A stretch of DNA of 42,420 nt from positions 1-42,420 of the forward strand of contig DASVUC010000226.1 of assembly GCA_036387255.1 (NCBI GenBank), in the 5' to 3' direction. The position numbers were made by a program, and so were the translations under genes. The stretch's first letter is position 1; the number at the start of each line of letters is the position of its first letter. This document shows, piece after piece, positions 24,212-32,359 of this stretch. Source of the DNA: DASVUC01 sp036387255 (GTDB taxonomy: Bacteria; Planctomycetota; Phycisphaerae; Tepidisphaerales; Tepidisphaeraceae). The notes below the pieces were generated by a model that was not told where the DNA came from, did no database searches, and was given only the letters and a program-made list of their open reading frames with translations.

Positions 24212-24632
24212 CGCTCCTCCTCCATGAGCCGTGTCTGAGTCGAGCGAGTATAGCGGTCACGCCGCTTTTGGACAGGGATCTGTTAGGTTGAGGAAGCCCC
24301 GTGTCGGATTCCCACTTTTGGCTCCCGCTATCTGCGTCCACGCGACCAGGAGCAATCAAGTCCATGCGGATTACGCCGAGCCGTTGCAGAACGTTCAGGT
24401 TATTGTGTCAGTGGCGTCCGGCCACTTACTTTAGATTCTTCTCTAGTATAGTAACATCATTATCTATAGAGACGGGTACTCGCCGTAGTTCAATGGCAAG
24501 ACATGACGCTATAACTTCGCCAAAGCACCCGGATTCACCCCCGTATAATTTAATTTTGCAAATTTAGTTGCACGTTTTGATGCCGAGGTTTAATCTGCGA
24601 GGCACACTTTCTCATGCAGGGGTTGTAAATTG
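24212..24632. other. AT-richer intergenic region with a possible promoter and a tRNA-like stretch
   Basis: 421 bases, clearly lower in GC than the flanks from about 24395 to 24570. TATAAT occurs at 24544-24549, about 83 bases before the carboxypeptidase start, without a good -35. At 24484-24505 GTAGTTCAATGGCAAGAC resembles the D-arm part of a tRNA, but no acceptor or T-arm pairing follows. No ORF here looks real. Confidence 0.45.
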
Positions 24633-26207
24633 GTGGCAGACTGGATCATCAACCGCGTGTTGTATGTTGTCTGGGTAGCTGCCGCCGCCTTTTTTTTCTG
24701 CACCACAATTCCGGCCCGCGCTGAACCAGAACAACAAGCGGTTGAAGTCTCGCCAGAGCAATCGGGGCCCAAAATCGTTCCATCTCCCAGCGCCCCACCG
24801 GCACTTGAGGATGAGCGAGTTAAGCTGGAAGCGAGTGGCGACGCTGCACCCGCAATCAAGGTATTAACAGGCATGGAGGGCTCTGCCGCGGCACCGGTAC
24901 AGAAGGTATCTGCGACACACTTCATGATCGATGTTGGGGGCGACGAATCTAAAAACTATTTCGCGTGCCGAATAGAAGGTGCCGCCGGCCGGATCGTCCG
25001 GATCGATGTGAGGCGCCCCCGCGGCGGGACTCGACTCTGGGCATCACTCAACCCTGTGTATGCCGAGCATGTAGACATCAATGATCCGGAATCTTTCCTA
25101 TCGCCTCCACAGCGACAGGTCAGCACGAAAGACATTAGCCACAACAAATCCAGACTGCCGGATACACGCAGCGAGCGATGGCATTTTGCCAAAGACGCAT
25201 GGTGGGATGGGCACACGTTTAGCGTCGTGCAGCGTTTCCACGACAACCAGGTTGTGCTCGCGATGCGTTATCCGCTAACGCCTACGTTATCGGATCGTAT
25301 ACTGCAAAACCTGGGGCGACTGCCAGACTGCAAAGTGATTCCAATAGGCCAGAGCAAACAGGGCCGTCCACTGTCCGCATTAAAAGTTGGCGCAGGGACG
25401 GAGGAGCAGGAGAAGACTAAGCCCTGCATATTGGTTTACGCCCGAGAGCATGGCAACGAACAGGACGCGGGGTGGGCCGCGTTAGGCGCAGCGGAATTCA
25501 TAACAGCTCCCGACGCTCCCGCCGCCGAACTAAGACGCAAGTATACCTTCCTCATCATTCCGCTCCTGAATCCGGACGATGCGTTTGCGGGTGTCTATTC
25601 CAACCGGCATTTTGGCTTTCGAGACAAAGACAAGACCGACGACGCAGTCGCGTACTCGGCATGGTTTCTCAAGTGGATCGGGGATGGCAAACGACTGGAT
25701 ATAGCAATCGACCTGCACAACATGGAATCCGGCGAGGGAGCGAACTTGGTGTGCGGGTTCACAGAGAACAGCGCCGGGCGCGAGTCGGCGTGTCGCCAAC
25801 TCCATGAGCTGATCGGGCAGAATTGCCGCCAGTCGCCTGTCGAAGTCGAGAGCGATCCGCGCCGCAATGGCTGGATGTCCAATCGCTTGGGAGGGTGGTT
25901 GAGCTATCGCTTTGGCGCCCTTTTCATGCTCTACGAATGCAATTGCCAGGCAGGCAACGCCCACCTTTCCCTTGGCGAATTGAAGTGGATGGGCGGCTCG
26001 ATGCTGAAGGGAACCACCGACTACCTTTCCTCTCCCGCCGGGGCGAAATTCCTCTCTGAAGTAGACGCACTGCGTGAAAACCGTCAGATGCGCATCCGAC
26101 TGGCCGGCGGTTTAGGTGACGGAGACGCCATCCTTCAAACTGAACGGCTCAAGTGGAGCCTTCCGGACGCGCTGAAGTTTTTAAGAGAAGGAAAGGGCGC
26201 ACATTAG
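24633..26207 (+). CDS. Secreted M14-type zinc carboxypeptidase
   Basis: 524 aa from GTG 24633 (TTG 24630 is the alternative); AGGGG lies about 11 nt upstream. Signal peptide (VLYVVWVAAAAFFFCTTIPARA), a low-complexity stretch, a beta-sandwich domain like that preceding cytosolic-carboxypeptidase-type M14 enzymes (KNYFACRIEGAAGRIVRIDVRRP), then the peptidase. Zinc ligands: H273 and E276 in REHGNEQ, and H362 in DLHNMES. NPDDAF replaces the usual NPDG, and the general base is E435 in LYECN. It removes C-terminal residues from peptides, or from peptidoglycan stem peptides; the true substrate is unknown. It is the first gene of the AT-richer block and 110 bases ahead of the Cys-rich genes. Confidence 0.87.
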   Translation: MADWIINRVLYVVWVAAAAFFFCTTIPARAEPEQQAVEVSPEQSGPKIVPSPSAPPALEDERVKLEASGDAAPAIKVLTGMEGSAAAPVQKVSATHFMIDVGGDESKNYFACRIEGAAGRIVRIDVRRPRGGTRLWASLNPVYAEHVDINDPESFLSPPQRQVSTKDISHNKSRLPDTRSERWHFAKDAWWDGHTFSVVQRFHDNQVVLAMRYPLTPTLSDRILQNLGRLPDCKVIPIGQSKQGRPLSALKVGAGTEEQEKTKPCILVYAREHGNEQDAGWAALGAAEFITAPDAPAAELRRKYTFLIIPLLNPDDAFAGVYSNRHFGFRDKDKTDDAVAYSAWFLKWIGDGKRLDIAIDLHNMESGEGANLVCGFTENSAGRESACRQLHELIGQNCRQSPVEVESDPRRNGWMSNRLGGWLSYRFGALFMLYECNCQAGNAHLSLGELKWMGGSMLKGTTDYLSSPAGAKFLSEVDALRENRQMRIRLAGGLGDGDAILQTERLKWSLPDALKFLREGKGAH

Positions 26208-26317
26208 TTCGGTGAAACAGGCACACTTAGCAGCCGTGCAGCCATGTCGATTCACCTAATCAAGCGTCGAATAGAAATGTGCGGATCCGCACGTAATCAA
26301 CTGCATAGGGAGCGCCT

Positions 26318-26605
26318 ATGACAACGTCGTTCGCTCGAAAGGCATTTTACGGTGTTGTGGTGGTCATTGGGGTCTGCATCCTCACGCGATCAACTCCTTT
26401 GCGATTTCTATCCAGCGCCTACGCGGGAGGCCCCGGCGACCCCGAGTGCCACGGGATCCCTTACGATCCCATCACCCAAGGCTGCTGTGATGACGGTCCT
26501 TTCGACCTCGATTCCGAGGGATGTTGCGGCGGGCACACCTACGACTTGAGCTTCCACAAATGTTGTAACGTGCAGATTGTCCCCCAGGAGTATTGCTGTC
26601 GTTGA
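26318..26605 (+). CDS. Secreted Cys-rich protein with galaxin-like repeats
   Basis: 95 aa; ATG 26318 with AGGGAG upstream. A signal peptide or anchor (residues about 9-36, ending SSAYAG) is followed by a 55-residue mature part with nine Cys. The pattern is ECHGIPYDPITQGCC, then DDGPFDLDSEGCC, then GGHTYDLSFHKCC. It matches the galaxin repeat (G-x-x-Y-D-x5-C-C), known from coral exoskeleton proteins and sporadic in bacteria. Double Cys at each turn implies several disulfides, so it must fold outside the cytoplasm. Downstream genes on the same strand include another Cys-rich protein and a MauE/DoxX-like protein. Confidence 0.75.
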   Translation: MTTSFARKAFYGVVVVIGVCILTRSTPLRFLSSAYAGGPGDPECHGIPYDPITQGCCDDGPFDLDSEGCCGGHTYDLSFHKCCNVQIVPQEYCCR

Positions 26606-26661
26606 AGCGTACTCAAAGGGATCTTCAAATCGGCGGGCTTGAAAGGAAGGAGCGTGCGGGA

Positions 26662-27084
26662 ATGTTTCGGATATTGCGATTCACTCTGTTGGCTTCAATG
26701 TGCGTGTCCAGCCTGGGCGTGGTAGCGCTCGGAACGGAAACTTTGTATTGCGTGTTTTGCGAGTGCAAAGAGCAGGAATGCACGAAGCCGCATTGCACGT
26801 GTGGTTTCAACAAAGACCACGATGGCTGCGTCGGCTCTAACTTCTCCTGGGAGAGGGGCCAGGATGAGGGTACGACCAAAATTGGCGGACCCGGTGAGAA
26901 ATACGACGGGTTCATTGACGGAGACTGTGGCATTCACGAAGCCTATCCCTCGCCGTGTGTCTGGGACTCCAACAAAAGCATCTGCAAAGGCTGCGACTAC
27001 AAGCCTGATCCAAACGCCTGGACAACGACCAACGGCAAGTATGGAAAGATTACAAATTGCCCCGCTTGCACTCGCCCCAGCTAA
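26662..27084 (+). CDS. Secreted Cys-rich protein, unknown family
   Basis: 140 aa from ATG 26662 (GAAAGGAAGGAG upstream); the upstream frame to 26593 overlaps the previous gene. MFRILRFTLLASMCVSSLGVVALG is a signal peptide. The mature part has 13 Cys in CxxCxC-x4-C-x4-CxC spacing at the start (YCVFCECKEQECTKPHCTC) and paired Cys at the end (ICKGCDY, NCPACTR). Spacing does not match a ferredoxin, zinc-ribbon or EGF pattern I recognise. Disulfide-bonded or metal-binding secreted protein. Twelve bases separate it from the next gene. Confidence 0.72.
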   Translation: MFRILRFTLLASMCVSSLGVVALGTETLYCVFCECKEQECTKPHCTCGFNKDHDGCVGSNFSWERGQDEGTTKIGGPGEKYDGFIDGDCGIHEAYPSPCVWDSNKSICKGCDYKPDPNAWTTTNGKYGKITNCPACTRPS

Positions 27085-27096
27085 CCCGAGGCCATT

Positions 27097-28359
27097 ATGA
27101 CGATTCAATCCTCATGGCTTAAAGCCTCGCTCTTTCTCGCGTCGATCGCTTTCACACTCGCGTCGCCTGGTGTATTTGCGGCGAGCCCCGCAACTCAACC
27201 GGCTCCCGCGGGGGACGCGGCTAAACCAGGGGCGCCTCCACTCAACGAGTCCGACAAGCTGATTCAAACTGTGTTGCAAAGCTGGTCCACAGATCGACTA
27301 GCCATAGGCTCGGCTCAATTCGAGGGACGCTACCAGGTCACTCAATACGCCAGCAGCGAACTTGCGGGGCAGAATCCAAAGAAACCCGTATCCCCTTCCG
27401 GGGGCAAGCGCCTGAAGTTTGCCAAGCTCGCCGCTCCTATCAAAGCCAACGGCACCTGGTTCGTTGCTGAGAAAAAGCAGCAGTCCTTTCTCCGGCTTCT
27501 TCCCGCACAGGTTGATCCGGCGCTGCAAAATAACTGGTTCGGCGTGGCCAGCATGTACGGCCGCTCAGGTAATAATGTCTCCCTCTATCGCGCCGACGAC
27601 AACGTCTGGCGAAAGGATGTCGCCGGCGGTTCTTCAAATGTAGCTAACGAGCCTGTAGGCATATTCCTTCTTAGAGATCTCCCGCCGTTACTCGACCAGC
27701 GCGCGTTGCAGCGTGCACTGGGCTTAGGCGATCAGGAATACGGTGAATCCGTTACCCGTTATGGCATCAAGCGCGAAACGGCCGTCGTTGCCGCCGCGCC
27801 CGGGCAGCAGCCGATGGTTCGCGTCAGCGAATCGTTGACTGTCGCTCATCTCGAAAGTGGTTACGGCGTCCTTTCTGCGAGAAGAATCATCGATTACGCC
27901 AGCGTTGAGCCTTATCTCCCCGCGCGGATCACCATAGAAAAGTTCGCGGCGCCGTGGCTCCAAGTCGAGCTGAGCGAGTGGGCCCCGGTCAAAGTAGACG
28001 GCGCTAACAAATGGCTCCCGTGCAAGCTTCTCGCGACGCGAAACTTCCCCGAAACTTTAAAGCCAGCCTCGCCCACGCTTGTTTATGACGAAGTCGCACT
28101 CGAGGTAAACCCGGCAACCTTGGTCGGCGGCGACGCCGTAACCGTTCCCGAAATGGCCAATGAGGTTCCGAAAAACGCTCGAGTCCGCGAATCGGTCGCG
28201 ATGAAGAAACTTGGCCGTGCAGACAGCGATTCACCCGACGCAACCGCATCATCTTCCCTGACTGCTCTCGAGGCGGCCGGTGGGCTCACATTCCTCGCGA
28301 TCTGGTGTGCCGTCGCTTTCCGTTCCATTTCCCGCCGCCGCGGCGCGTCCCATTCGTAG
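27097..28359 (+). CDS. Secreted protein with C-terminal membrane anchor, unknown function
   Basis: 420 aa. Signal peptide MTIQSSWLKASLFLASIAFTLASPGVFAA, a Pro/Ala linker (SPATQPAPAGDAAKPG), then a soluble domain of about 320 aa. This has alternating beta-strands and a lipoprotein-localisation-like ring of segments (KLIQTVLQSWSTDRLAIGSAQFEGRYQVTQY, KANGTWFVAEKKQQSFLRL, WLPCKLLATRNFP). The C-terminus is a single transmembrane helix (LEAAGGLTFLAIWCAVAF) and a basic tail RSISRRRGASHS, so the body faces the periplasm. Few cysteines. GAGG before the ATG. It starts 12 bases after the Cys-rich gene and ends 9 bases before the MauE-like gene, so it is almost surely co-transcribed. Confidence 0.7.
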   Translation: MTIQSSWLKASLFLASIAFTLASPGVFAASPATQPAPAGDAAKPGAPPLNESDKLIQTVLQSWSTDRLAIGSAQFEGRYQVTQYASSELAGQNPKKPVSPSGGKRLKFAKLAAPIKANGTWFVAEKKQQSFLRLLPAQVDPALQNNWFGVASMYGRSGNNVSLYRADDNVWRKDVAGGSSNVANEPVGIFLLRDLPPLLDQRALQRALGLGDQEYGESVTRYGIKRETAVVAAAPGQQPMVRVSESLTVAHLESGYGVLSARRIIDYASVEPYLPARITIEKFAAPWLQVELSEWAPVKVDGANKWLPCKLLATRNFPETLKPASPTLVYDEVALEVNPATLVGGDAVTVPEMANEVPKNARVRESVAMKKLGRADSDSPDATASSSLTALEAAGGLTFLAIWCAVAFRSISRRRGASHS

Positions 28360-28368
28360 GATTAAACG

Positions 28369-28923
28369 ATGAGCTCCGCTTACCATGGCTCTGCTGGTGC
28401 ACCGGAAAATGTCCCCTCATCTCAATTCCGTCAGCGGGCGCTGATTTTCATTTGCAGATGGGGCGTCAGGATTGTCGGCGCATGCCTGATCTTCGCGGGC
28501 CTCATCAAATGCGTGACGCCCGCGGAGTTCCTCAACGTGATGCGTTTTGACGGCTTCTCGCCGTTCTACGCGAGGCTCGCGTTATGGGTCGTCGCCCTCG
28601 GTGAAATCCTGCTCGGACACTGGCTCATCTTCGATCGCCGCTTCAACGGCTCGATGATCCTCGCCGTCACTGTCCTGCTCGTCTACTCCGCGCAATTGGG
28701 CTATCTGCTTTTGTACCCCGACAGCCCCGCCTGCGGATGCCTCGGCCTCGCGACGCTCATGCACGAGCAGTGGAACACTCATCTGGTGGGACTTTTTCGT
28801 AACGCGGTGTTCATCTTCTTCTGCATATACAGTTTCCTCACGCGCCCGCGCGACGCCGAGCAAAGCGCTTGGCGCCGCCTGCCCACGTCCAGCGCTCTCT
28901 TGTCCGCCTCAGCGCCTCAATGA
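28369..28923 (+). CDS. MauE/DoxX-like redox-associated membrane protein
   Basis: 184 aa with four membrane helices. Features: LIFAGLIKCVTPAEFLNVMRF (the first helix and following loop common to MauE/DoxX), VVALGEILLGHWLIF, VLLVYSAQLGYLLL, and the exoplasmic SPACGCLGL, where the CxC resembles the redox motif of MauE relatives. Known: MauE is needed for disulfide formation in methylamine dehydrogenase, and relatives often accompany TlpA-like or Cys-rich exported proteins. Here it follows two Cys-rich secreted proteins, so a role in their oxidation is a reasonable inference. The last 30 residues are a polar cytoplasmic tail. Confidence 0.82.
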   Translation: MSSAYHGSAGAPENVPSSQFRQRALIFICRWGVRIVGACLIFAGLIKCVTPAEFLNVMRFDGFSPFYARLALWVVALGEILLGHWLIFDRRFNGSMILAVTVLLVYSAQLGYLLLYPDSPACGCLGLATLMHEQWNTHLVGLFRNAVFIFFCIYSFLTRPRDAEQSAWRRLPTSSALLSASAPQ

Positions 28924-28954
28924 CCGTGAGCCTGCCTCTGAGGGAGGTGTGATC

Positions 28955-29680
28955 ATGCGACGTGCCGCATTCACTCTGGTGGAACTGCTGACGGTGATCG
29001 GTCTGATAGGCTTGCTGATCGGGCTTCTCCTCCCGTCACTGCACTCTGCTCGCGTTCAGGCCAAATCCACACAGTGCCAGTCCAATCTGCGGCAGATCGG
29101 GCTCGCTCTGCATATTTACGCCGGCAATAACCATGGCTGGCTGTTTCCCGTCGGAATTCACAGGAGGACCGGCCGGCCCTACAGCAGTTTCGGAATCAAC
29201 GTCCCCCCGCATGACCGCTGGCCCATGCGCGTCATGAAGGTTGGGCATGCGCCAGCCACACCGCCTTACGATCCCTACGATTACGTGCAGTATCCGTACG
29301 ATCCCAGGCGGTTTCCCGCCGCCCCCTTCACACCCGACGTGCTGACCTGCCCCCAGGACCAGGACCCCGCCGAATCCCACACTTACGTTCTCAATGGCCA
29401 TATCGCTGAGCGATCCATCAAGGCCAGCAGCGTGCATTTCGGCCTGCTCACCGCGTGCGACGTCGTCCTCGCCGGCGAGAAACGTTCCGATGAGCGCGAC
29501 TATTACCTGCAAAACCGGGACTTTCATCGCATTGCTGAAATTTACATGCACGGCCTGCCCAGGGGCTCCAACTACTTGTTCTTCGACGGCCACGTTCAAG
29601 CCGCAAAACCACAGCAGGTGATCATGGGCATCGACCCCTGGGACGTGGTGACCGCCGGCGCGCCGATCGCCGCGCGCTGA
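28955..29680 (+). CDS. Type II secretion-type pseudopilin with C-terminal DG box
   Basis: 241 aa; AGGGAGG at 28941-28947 sets ATG 28955. Prepilin leader MRRAAFTLVELLTVIGLIGLL: a short basic leader, cleavage before F with Ala rather than Gly at -1, and Glu at +5. The helix is followed by SARVQAKSTQCQSNLRQIGLALHIYAGNNHGW, the planctomycete DUF1559/prepilin-type layout. The C-terminal box reads HGLPRGSNYLFFDGHVQ: an H-x11-DG rather than the usual H-x9-DG. Such pseudopilins are a large expanded family in planctomycetes with unclear roles. Processing would need the A24 peptidase at 16932. It ends the block of co-oriented genes starting at 26318. Confidence 0.9.
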   Translation: MRRAAFTLVELLTVIGLIGLLIGLLLPSLHSARVQAKSTQCQSNLRQIGLALHIYAGNNHGWLFPVGIHRRTGRPYSSFGINVPPHDRWPMRVMKVGHAPATPPYDPYDYVQYPYDPRRFPAAPFTPDVLTCPQDQDPAESHTYVLNGHIAERSIKASSVHFGLLTACDVVLAGEKRSDERDYYLQNRDFHRIAEIYMHGLPRGSNYLFFDGHVQAAKPQQVIMGIDPWDVVTAGAPIAAR

Positions 29681-29769
29681 GCGACCAGCAATGAGATAAC
29701 TTCGCTCGAGATCTCGCAGGCGGCGCCCTATCGGCTGACCACTCGCTCCAACCGTGATACCTTTCCCCC

Positions 29770-31497
29770 ATGTGGTTCTCCCGCCCGCTGCGCCGGGCGT
29801 GCATTCTCGCCGGCTTGCTGCTGAGCCTCGCCTTCGCCGCCGGGTGCTCGCTTGACGGCCATCGTCCAGACTCCGCCAGCCTGTCCCCCGCCGACAGGGT
29901 CCCGCCCCTCCGCATCCCCCGCCTCTCCAACATCACCATCGACGGTGACGGCTCCGACTGGGCGAGCCGCGGCTACCTCGCTCGCGTGCTCAGTGACACC
30001 GCCGGCGTCGTCAATCCCTCCTACACCGGCAGCGCCACGCTGCGCCTCGCGTGGAAATCGCGCGACGCACAAGGCGCCTCCGGCCTGCTCGTCCTCCTCG
30101 ACATTTCCGACAACGATCTCCGCGAATCACCGTCTGACAGCCCCCACGAGGGCGACTGCGTCGAATTCTATGTCTATGCCAGCCGCGAAGGCTTGCTCCA
30201 TTACCACGCCACCGTCGCCGCAACCGGTGAGACGCGCACGACGCCGCGCGAGCTGCGCCTCTATCCCACCACCCGCCGCGCCAAACCGGCTATCTTCGCG
30301 AAGACCACCCGCACCGACGCCGGCTACACGCTCGAGGCGCTGCTCCCGTTCGATAGCCTGAACATTAAAGCCGCCGAGGGCACAACCGTCGCGCTCCAGA
30401 TCATCGTCAGCGACATTGACGCCAACCAGCAGCTCCATCAGCTGCGTCTCTTACCAGCGGATTGGAGCGACTACGCCCGCCACCTTCGCGCCGTCCGCCT
30501 CTCCGGCGACGCCAGCCCCACCGCCACGCTCACCGCTTCGGCGGATATCGAAAACCTTGACGACGTGCGCGTGCGCATCGACGCCACCTCCGACCATGCC
30601 GGCAAATCCGTCCAGATCCGCGGCGGAGGCAAAACCCTCGCCCGCACGCACCTCTCGCTGCCGCCCGTGGATGACCCGACCCACGCCGCCGCGATCGTTC
30701 GCCTCAAGGCGCCGGAGGCGAAAGATCTCGAGGTGTGCGTCGCCGGCTCTGGTTCTCCGCCAATCCCACTTTCGCTCCCGCGCGATCCCGCCCCCACCGA
30801 TCGCTCGCGCTACCCGTACCTCATCCAACTTCCCGCCGGGTACGCGCATCATCGGAAGCAGAAATATCCCGCCATCCTCTTCCTCCACGGCTCCGGCGAG
30901 CGCGGAAGCGACATCAACGTAGTGCGCCGCTCGCCCCTGGTCGCGCGCCTCGCGATACGCCCCGACCTCCCTTTCATCGTCATTGCCCCCCAGTGCTGGG
31001 AAGGCCGAGAGTGGTCCAGCGACAAGGTGATCGACGTCCTCGACGATGCGATCAAAAAGTATCGCATCAATACCGACCACGTCGCCCTCACCGGCTACTC
31101 CATGGGCGGCTACAGCGTCTGGAATGTCGCCATCGATTTCCCGGACCGCTTCAGCGCTATCGCCCCCATCTGCGGCGGATGGGATCCGCAGGAAGCCTGG
31201 CGCGTCGCCCACATCCCCGCCTGGATTTTCCACGGCGCCCGCGACACCGTCGTCCCGCTCAAGGAAAGCTGGAAGATGGCCGACGCCCTCCGCAAGCTTG
31301 ACGCCGACGTTCAGTTCACCGTCTACCCCGAAGAGGATCACGAAGGCGCCTGGAACGCCGCCTACGACGACGACAAACTCTTCCAATGGTTCCTCCAATC
31401 CCGCCGCCCACTCACCCGCCCCTACGCCACAACCACCCCGGCCACCACGAGAGCAACAACCACCACAACCTCATCATCCACCGCCACACGCCCCTGA
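29770..31497 (+). CDS. Lipoprotein with CBM9-like domain and alpha/beta-hydrolase (esterase) domain
   Basis: 575 aa. The signal peptide ends in lipobox AAGC (residues 25-28). Residues about 55-245 are a CBM9/DOMON-like beta-sandwich: ITIDGDGSDWASRGY, LRLAWKSRD, LLVLLDISDNDLRESPSDSP and GDCVEFYVYAS. After a linker domain comes a serine hydrolase: YPAILFLHGSGERG, IAPQCWEGREW, nucleophile S444 in GYSMGG, D492 in GARDTVVP, H524 in EEDHEGAW. This resembles the esterase/phospholipase group related to family-1 carbohydrate esterases and prolyl-oligopeptidase-type hydrolases. Likely deacylates plant or algal polysaccharides at the cell surface. The Thr-rich tail after residue 550 is low complexity. 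A possible -10 (TGATAC, 29755-29760) lies close to the ATG. Confidence 0.88.
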   Translation: MWFSRPLRRACILAGLLLSLAFAAGCSLDGHRPDSASLSPADRVPPLRIPRLSNITIDGDGSDWASRGYLARVLSDTAGVVNPSYTGSATLRLAWKSRDAQGASGLLVLLDISDNDLRESPSDSPHEGDCVEFYVYASREGLLHYHATVAATGETRTTPRELRLYPTTRRAKPAIFAKTTRTDAGYTLEALLPFDSLNIKAAEGTTVALQIIVSDIDANQQLHQLRLLPADWSDYARHLRAVRLSGDASPTATLTASADIENLDDVRVRIDATSDHAGKSVQIRGGGKTLARTHLSLPPVDDPTHAAAIVRLKAPEAKDLEVCVAGSGSPPIPLSLPRDPAPTDRSRYPYLIQLPAGYAHHRKQKYPAILFLHGSGERGSDINVVRRSPLVARLAIRPDLPFIVIAPQCWEGREWSSDKVIDVLDDAIKKYRINTDHVALTGYSMGGYSVWNVAIDFPDRFSAIAPICGGWDPQEAWRVAHIPAWIFHGARDTVVPLKESWKMADALRKLDADVQFTVYPEEDHEGAWNAAYDDDKLFQWFLQSRRPLTRPYATTTPATTRATTTTTSSSTATRP

Positions 31498-31507
31498 CCA
31501 CAGCGTG

Positions 31508-31528
31508 GCATGGGCGTCCCGCCCATGC
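31508..31528. repeat. REP-like palindrome, copy 2 (possible terminator)
   Basis: GCATGGGCG and CGCCCATGC pair perfectly (9 bp) around TCC. It is followed by ATCTGCTTTTCT and pyrimidine-rich sequence, so it may end transcription of the esterase gene. The right part matches the copy at 22034-22050 in 14 of 17 bases. Confidence 0.65.
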
Positions 31529-31612
31529 ATCTGCTTTTCTATCTCCTCTTCTCTTTCCTCCGTGTCTCTGTGTTCCATTCTCTTTCCCCAACCCCCAGCC
31601 TAAACTCGAAGC

Positions 31613-32338
31613 ATGGGCTTCTACGACCGTGACTACATGCGCGCCCCCCGCCGCAGTTCCTTCGGCCAAAACTTTGGCCCCCAATCCATCACCACCTGGC
31701 TGATCATCATCAACGTGGCCGTCTTTATCCTCGACCGCCTCTTCGCGCGGCGCATGGAAGACATGCAAGGCGCCTACTTCAGCTATCCGATCAAGAACAT
31801 CGGTTACTTCTCTGTCGCCACCGCCGTGCAGCACTTCCAGGTCTGGCGCTTCATCACTTTCCAATTCCTCCACGCCAACCTCGATCACCTCGTCTTCAAC
31901 ATGCTCTCGCTCTTTTTCTTCGGCCCGATCGTCGAGAGCTACCTCGGCTCGCGCCGATTCATCCCCTTCTATCTCCTCAGCGGCATCGGCGGCGCGCTGA
32001 TGTACATGCTGCTGCTCCTGCTGCGTTTCCAGATCGGCGACCCCTACGTCCCCCTCGTCGGCGCATCGGCGGGAATCTTCGGCATCCTCATCGCCGCCGC
32101 CCTCATCGCCCCCAACGCCACCGTCCTGTTCATGATGGTCTTCCCCATGCCCCTGCGCACGATGGCGTGGCTGTTCATCGCCTACGCCGTGCTCCAAATC
32201 GTCGCGCGTGGTAACAACGCCGGTGGCGAAGCCGCCCACCTCGGTGGCGCAGCCCTAGGCTACCTCCTCATGCAAAACCCCCGCATCCTCGATTTCCTCA
32301 ACCTCCCCAGCCGCCGCCGCATGCGCTACAAATCCTAA
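31613..32338 (+). CDS. Rhomboid-family intramembrane serine protease
   Basis: 241 aa with six or more membrane helices. The catalytic dyad is S152 in VGASAGIFG and H209 in GEAAHLGGAALGYLL; FQFLHANLDHLVFNMLSLFFFGPIVE provides the conserved Asn and His of helix 2. It cleaves transmembrane segments of other proteins; substrates unknown. A C-terminal basic tail (PSRRRRMRYKS-like) follows. No Shine-Dalgarno; TAAACT at 31601-31606 ends 6 nt before the ATG. Confidence 0.95.
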   Translation: MGFYDRDYMRAPRRSSFGQNFGPQSITTWLIIINVAVFILDRLFARRMEDMQGAYFSYPIKNIGYFSVATAVQHFQVWRFITFQFLHANLDHLVFNMLSLFFFGPIVESYLGSRRFIPFYLLSGIGGALMYMLLLLLRFQIGDPYVPLVGASAGIFGILIAAALIAPNATVLFMMVFPMPLRTMAWLFIAYAVLQIVARGNNAGGEAAHLGGAALGYLLMQNPRILDFLNLPSRRRMRYKS

Positions 32339-32359
32339 CCGCCGCCCTGCAGCCAGCAG

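Noticed and set aside
24301..24567. Small ORF of 88 codons before the carboxypeptidase
   Set aside because: No ribosome site, no compositional coherence, and it spans the AT-rich spacer with the candidate -10.
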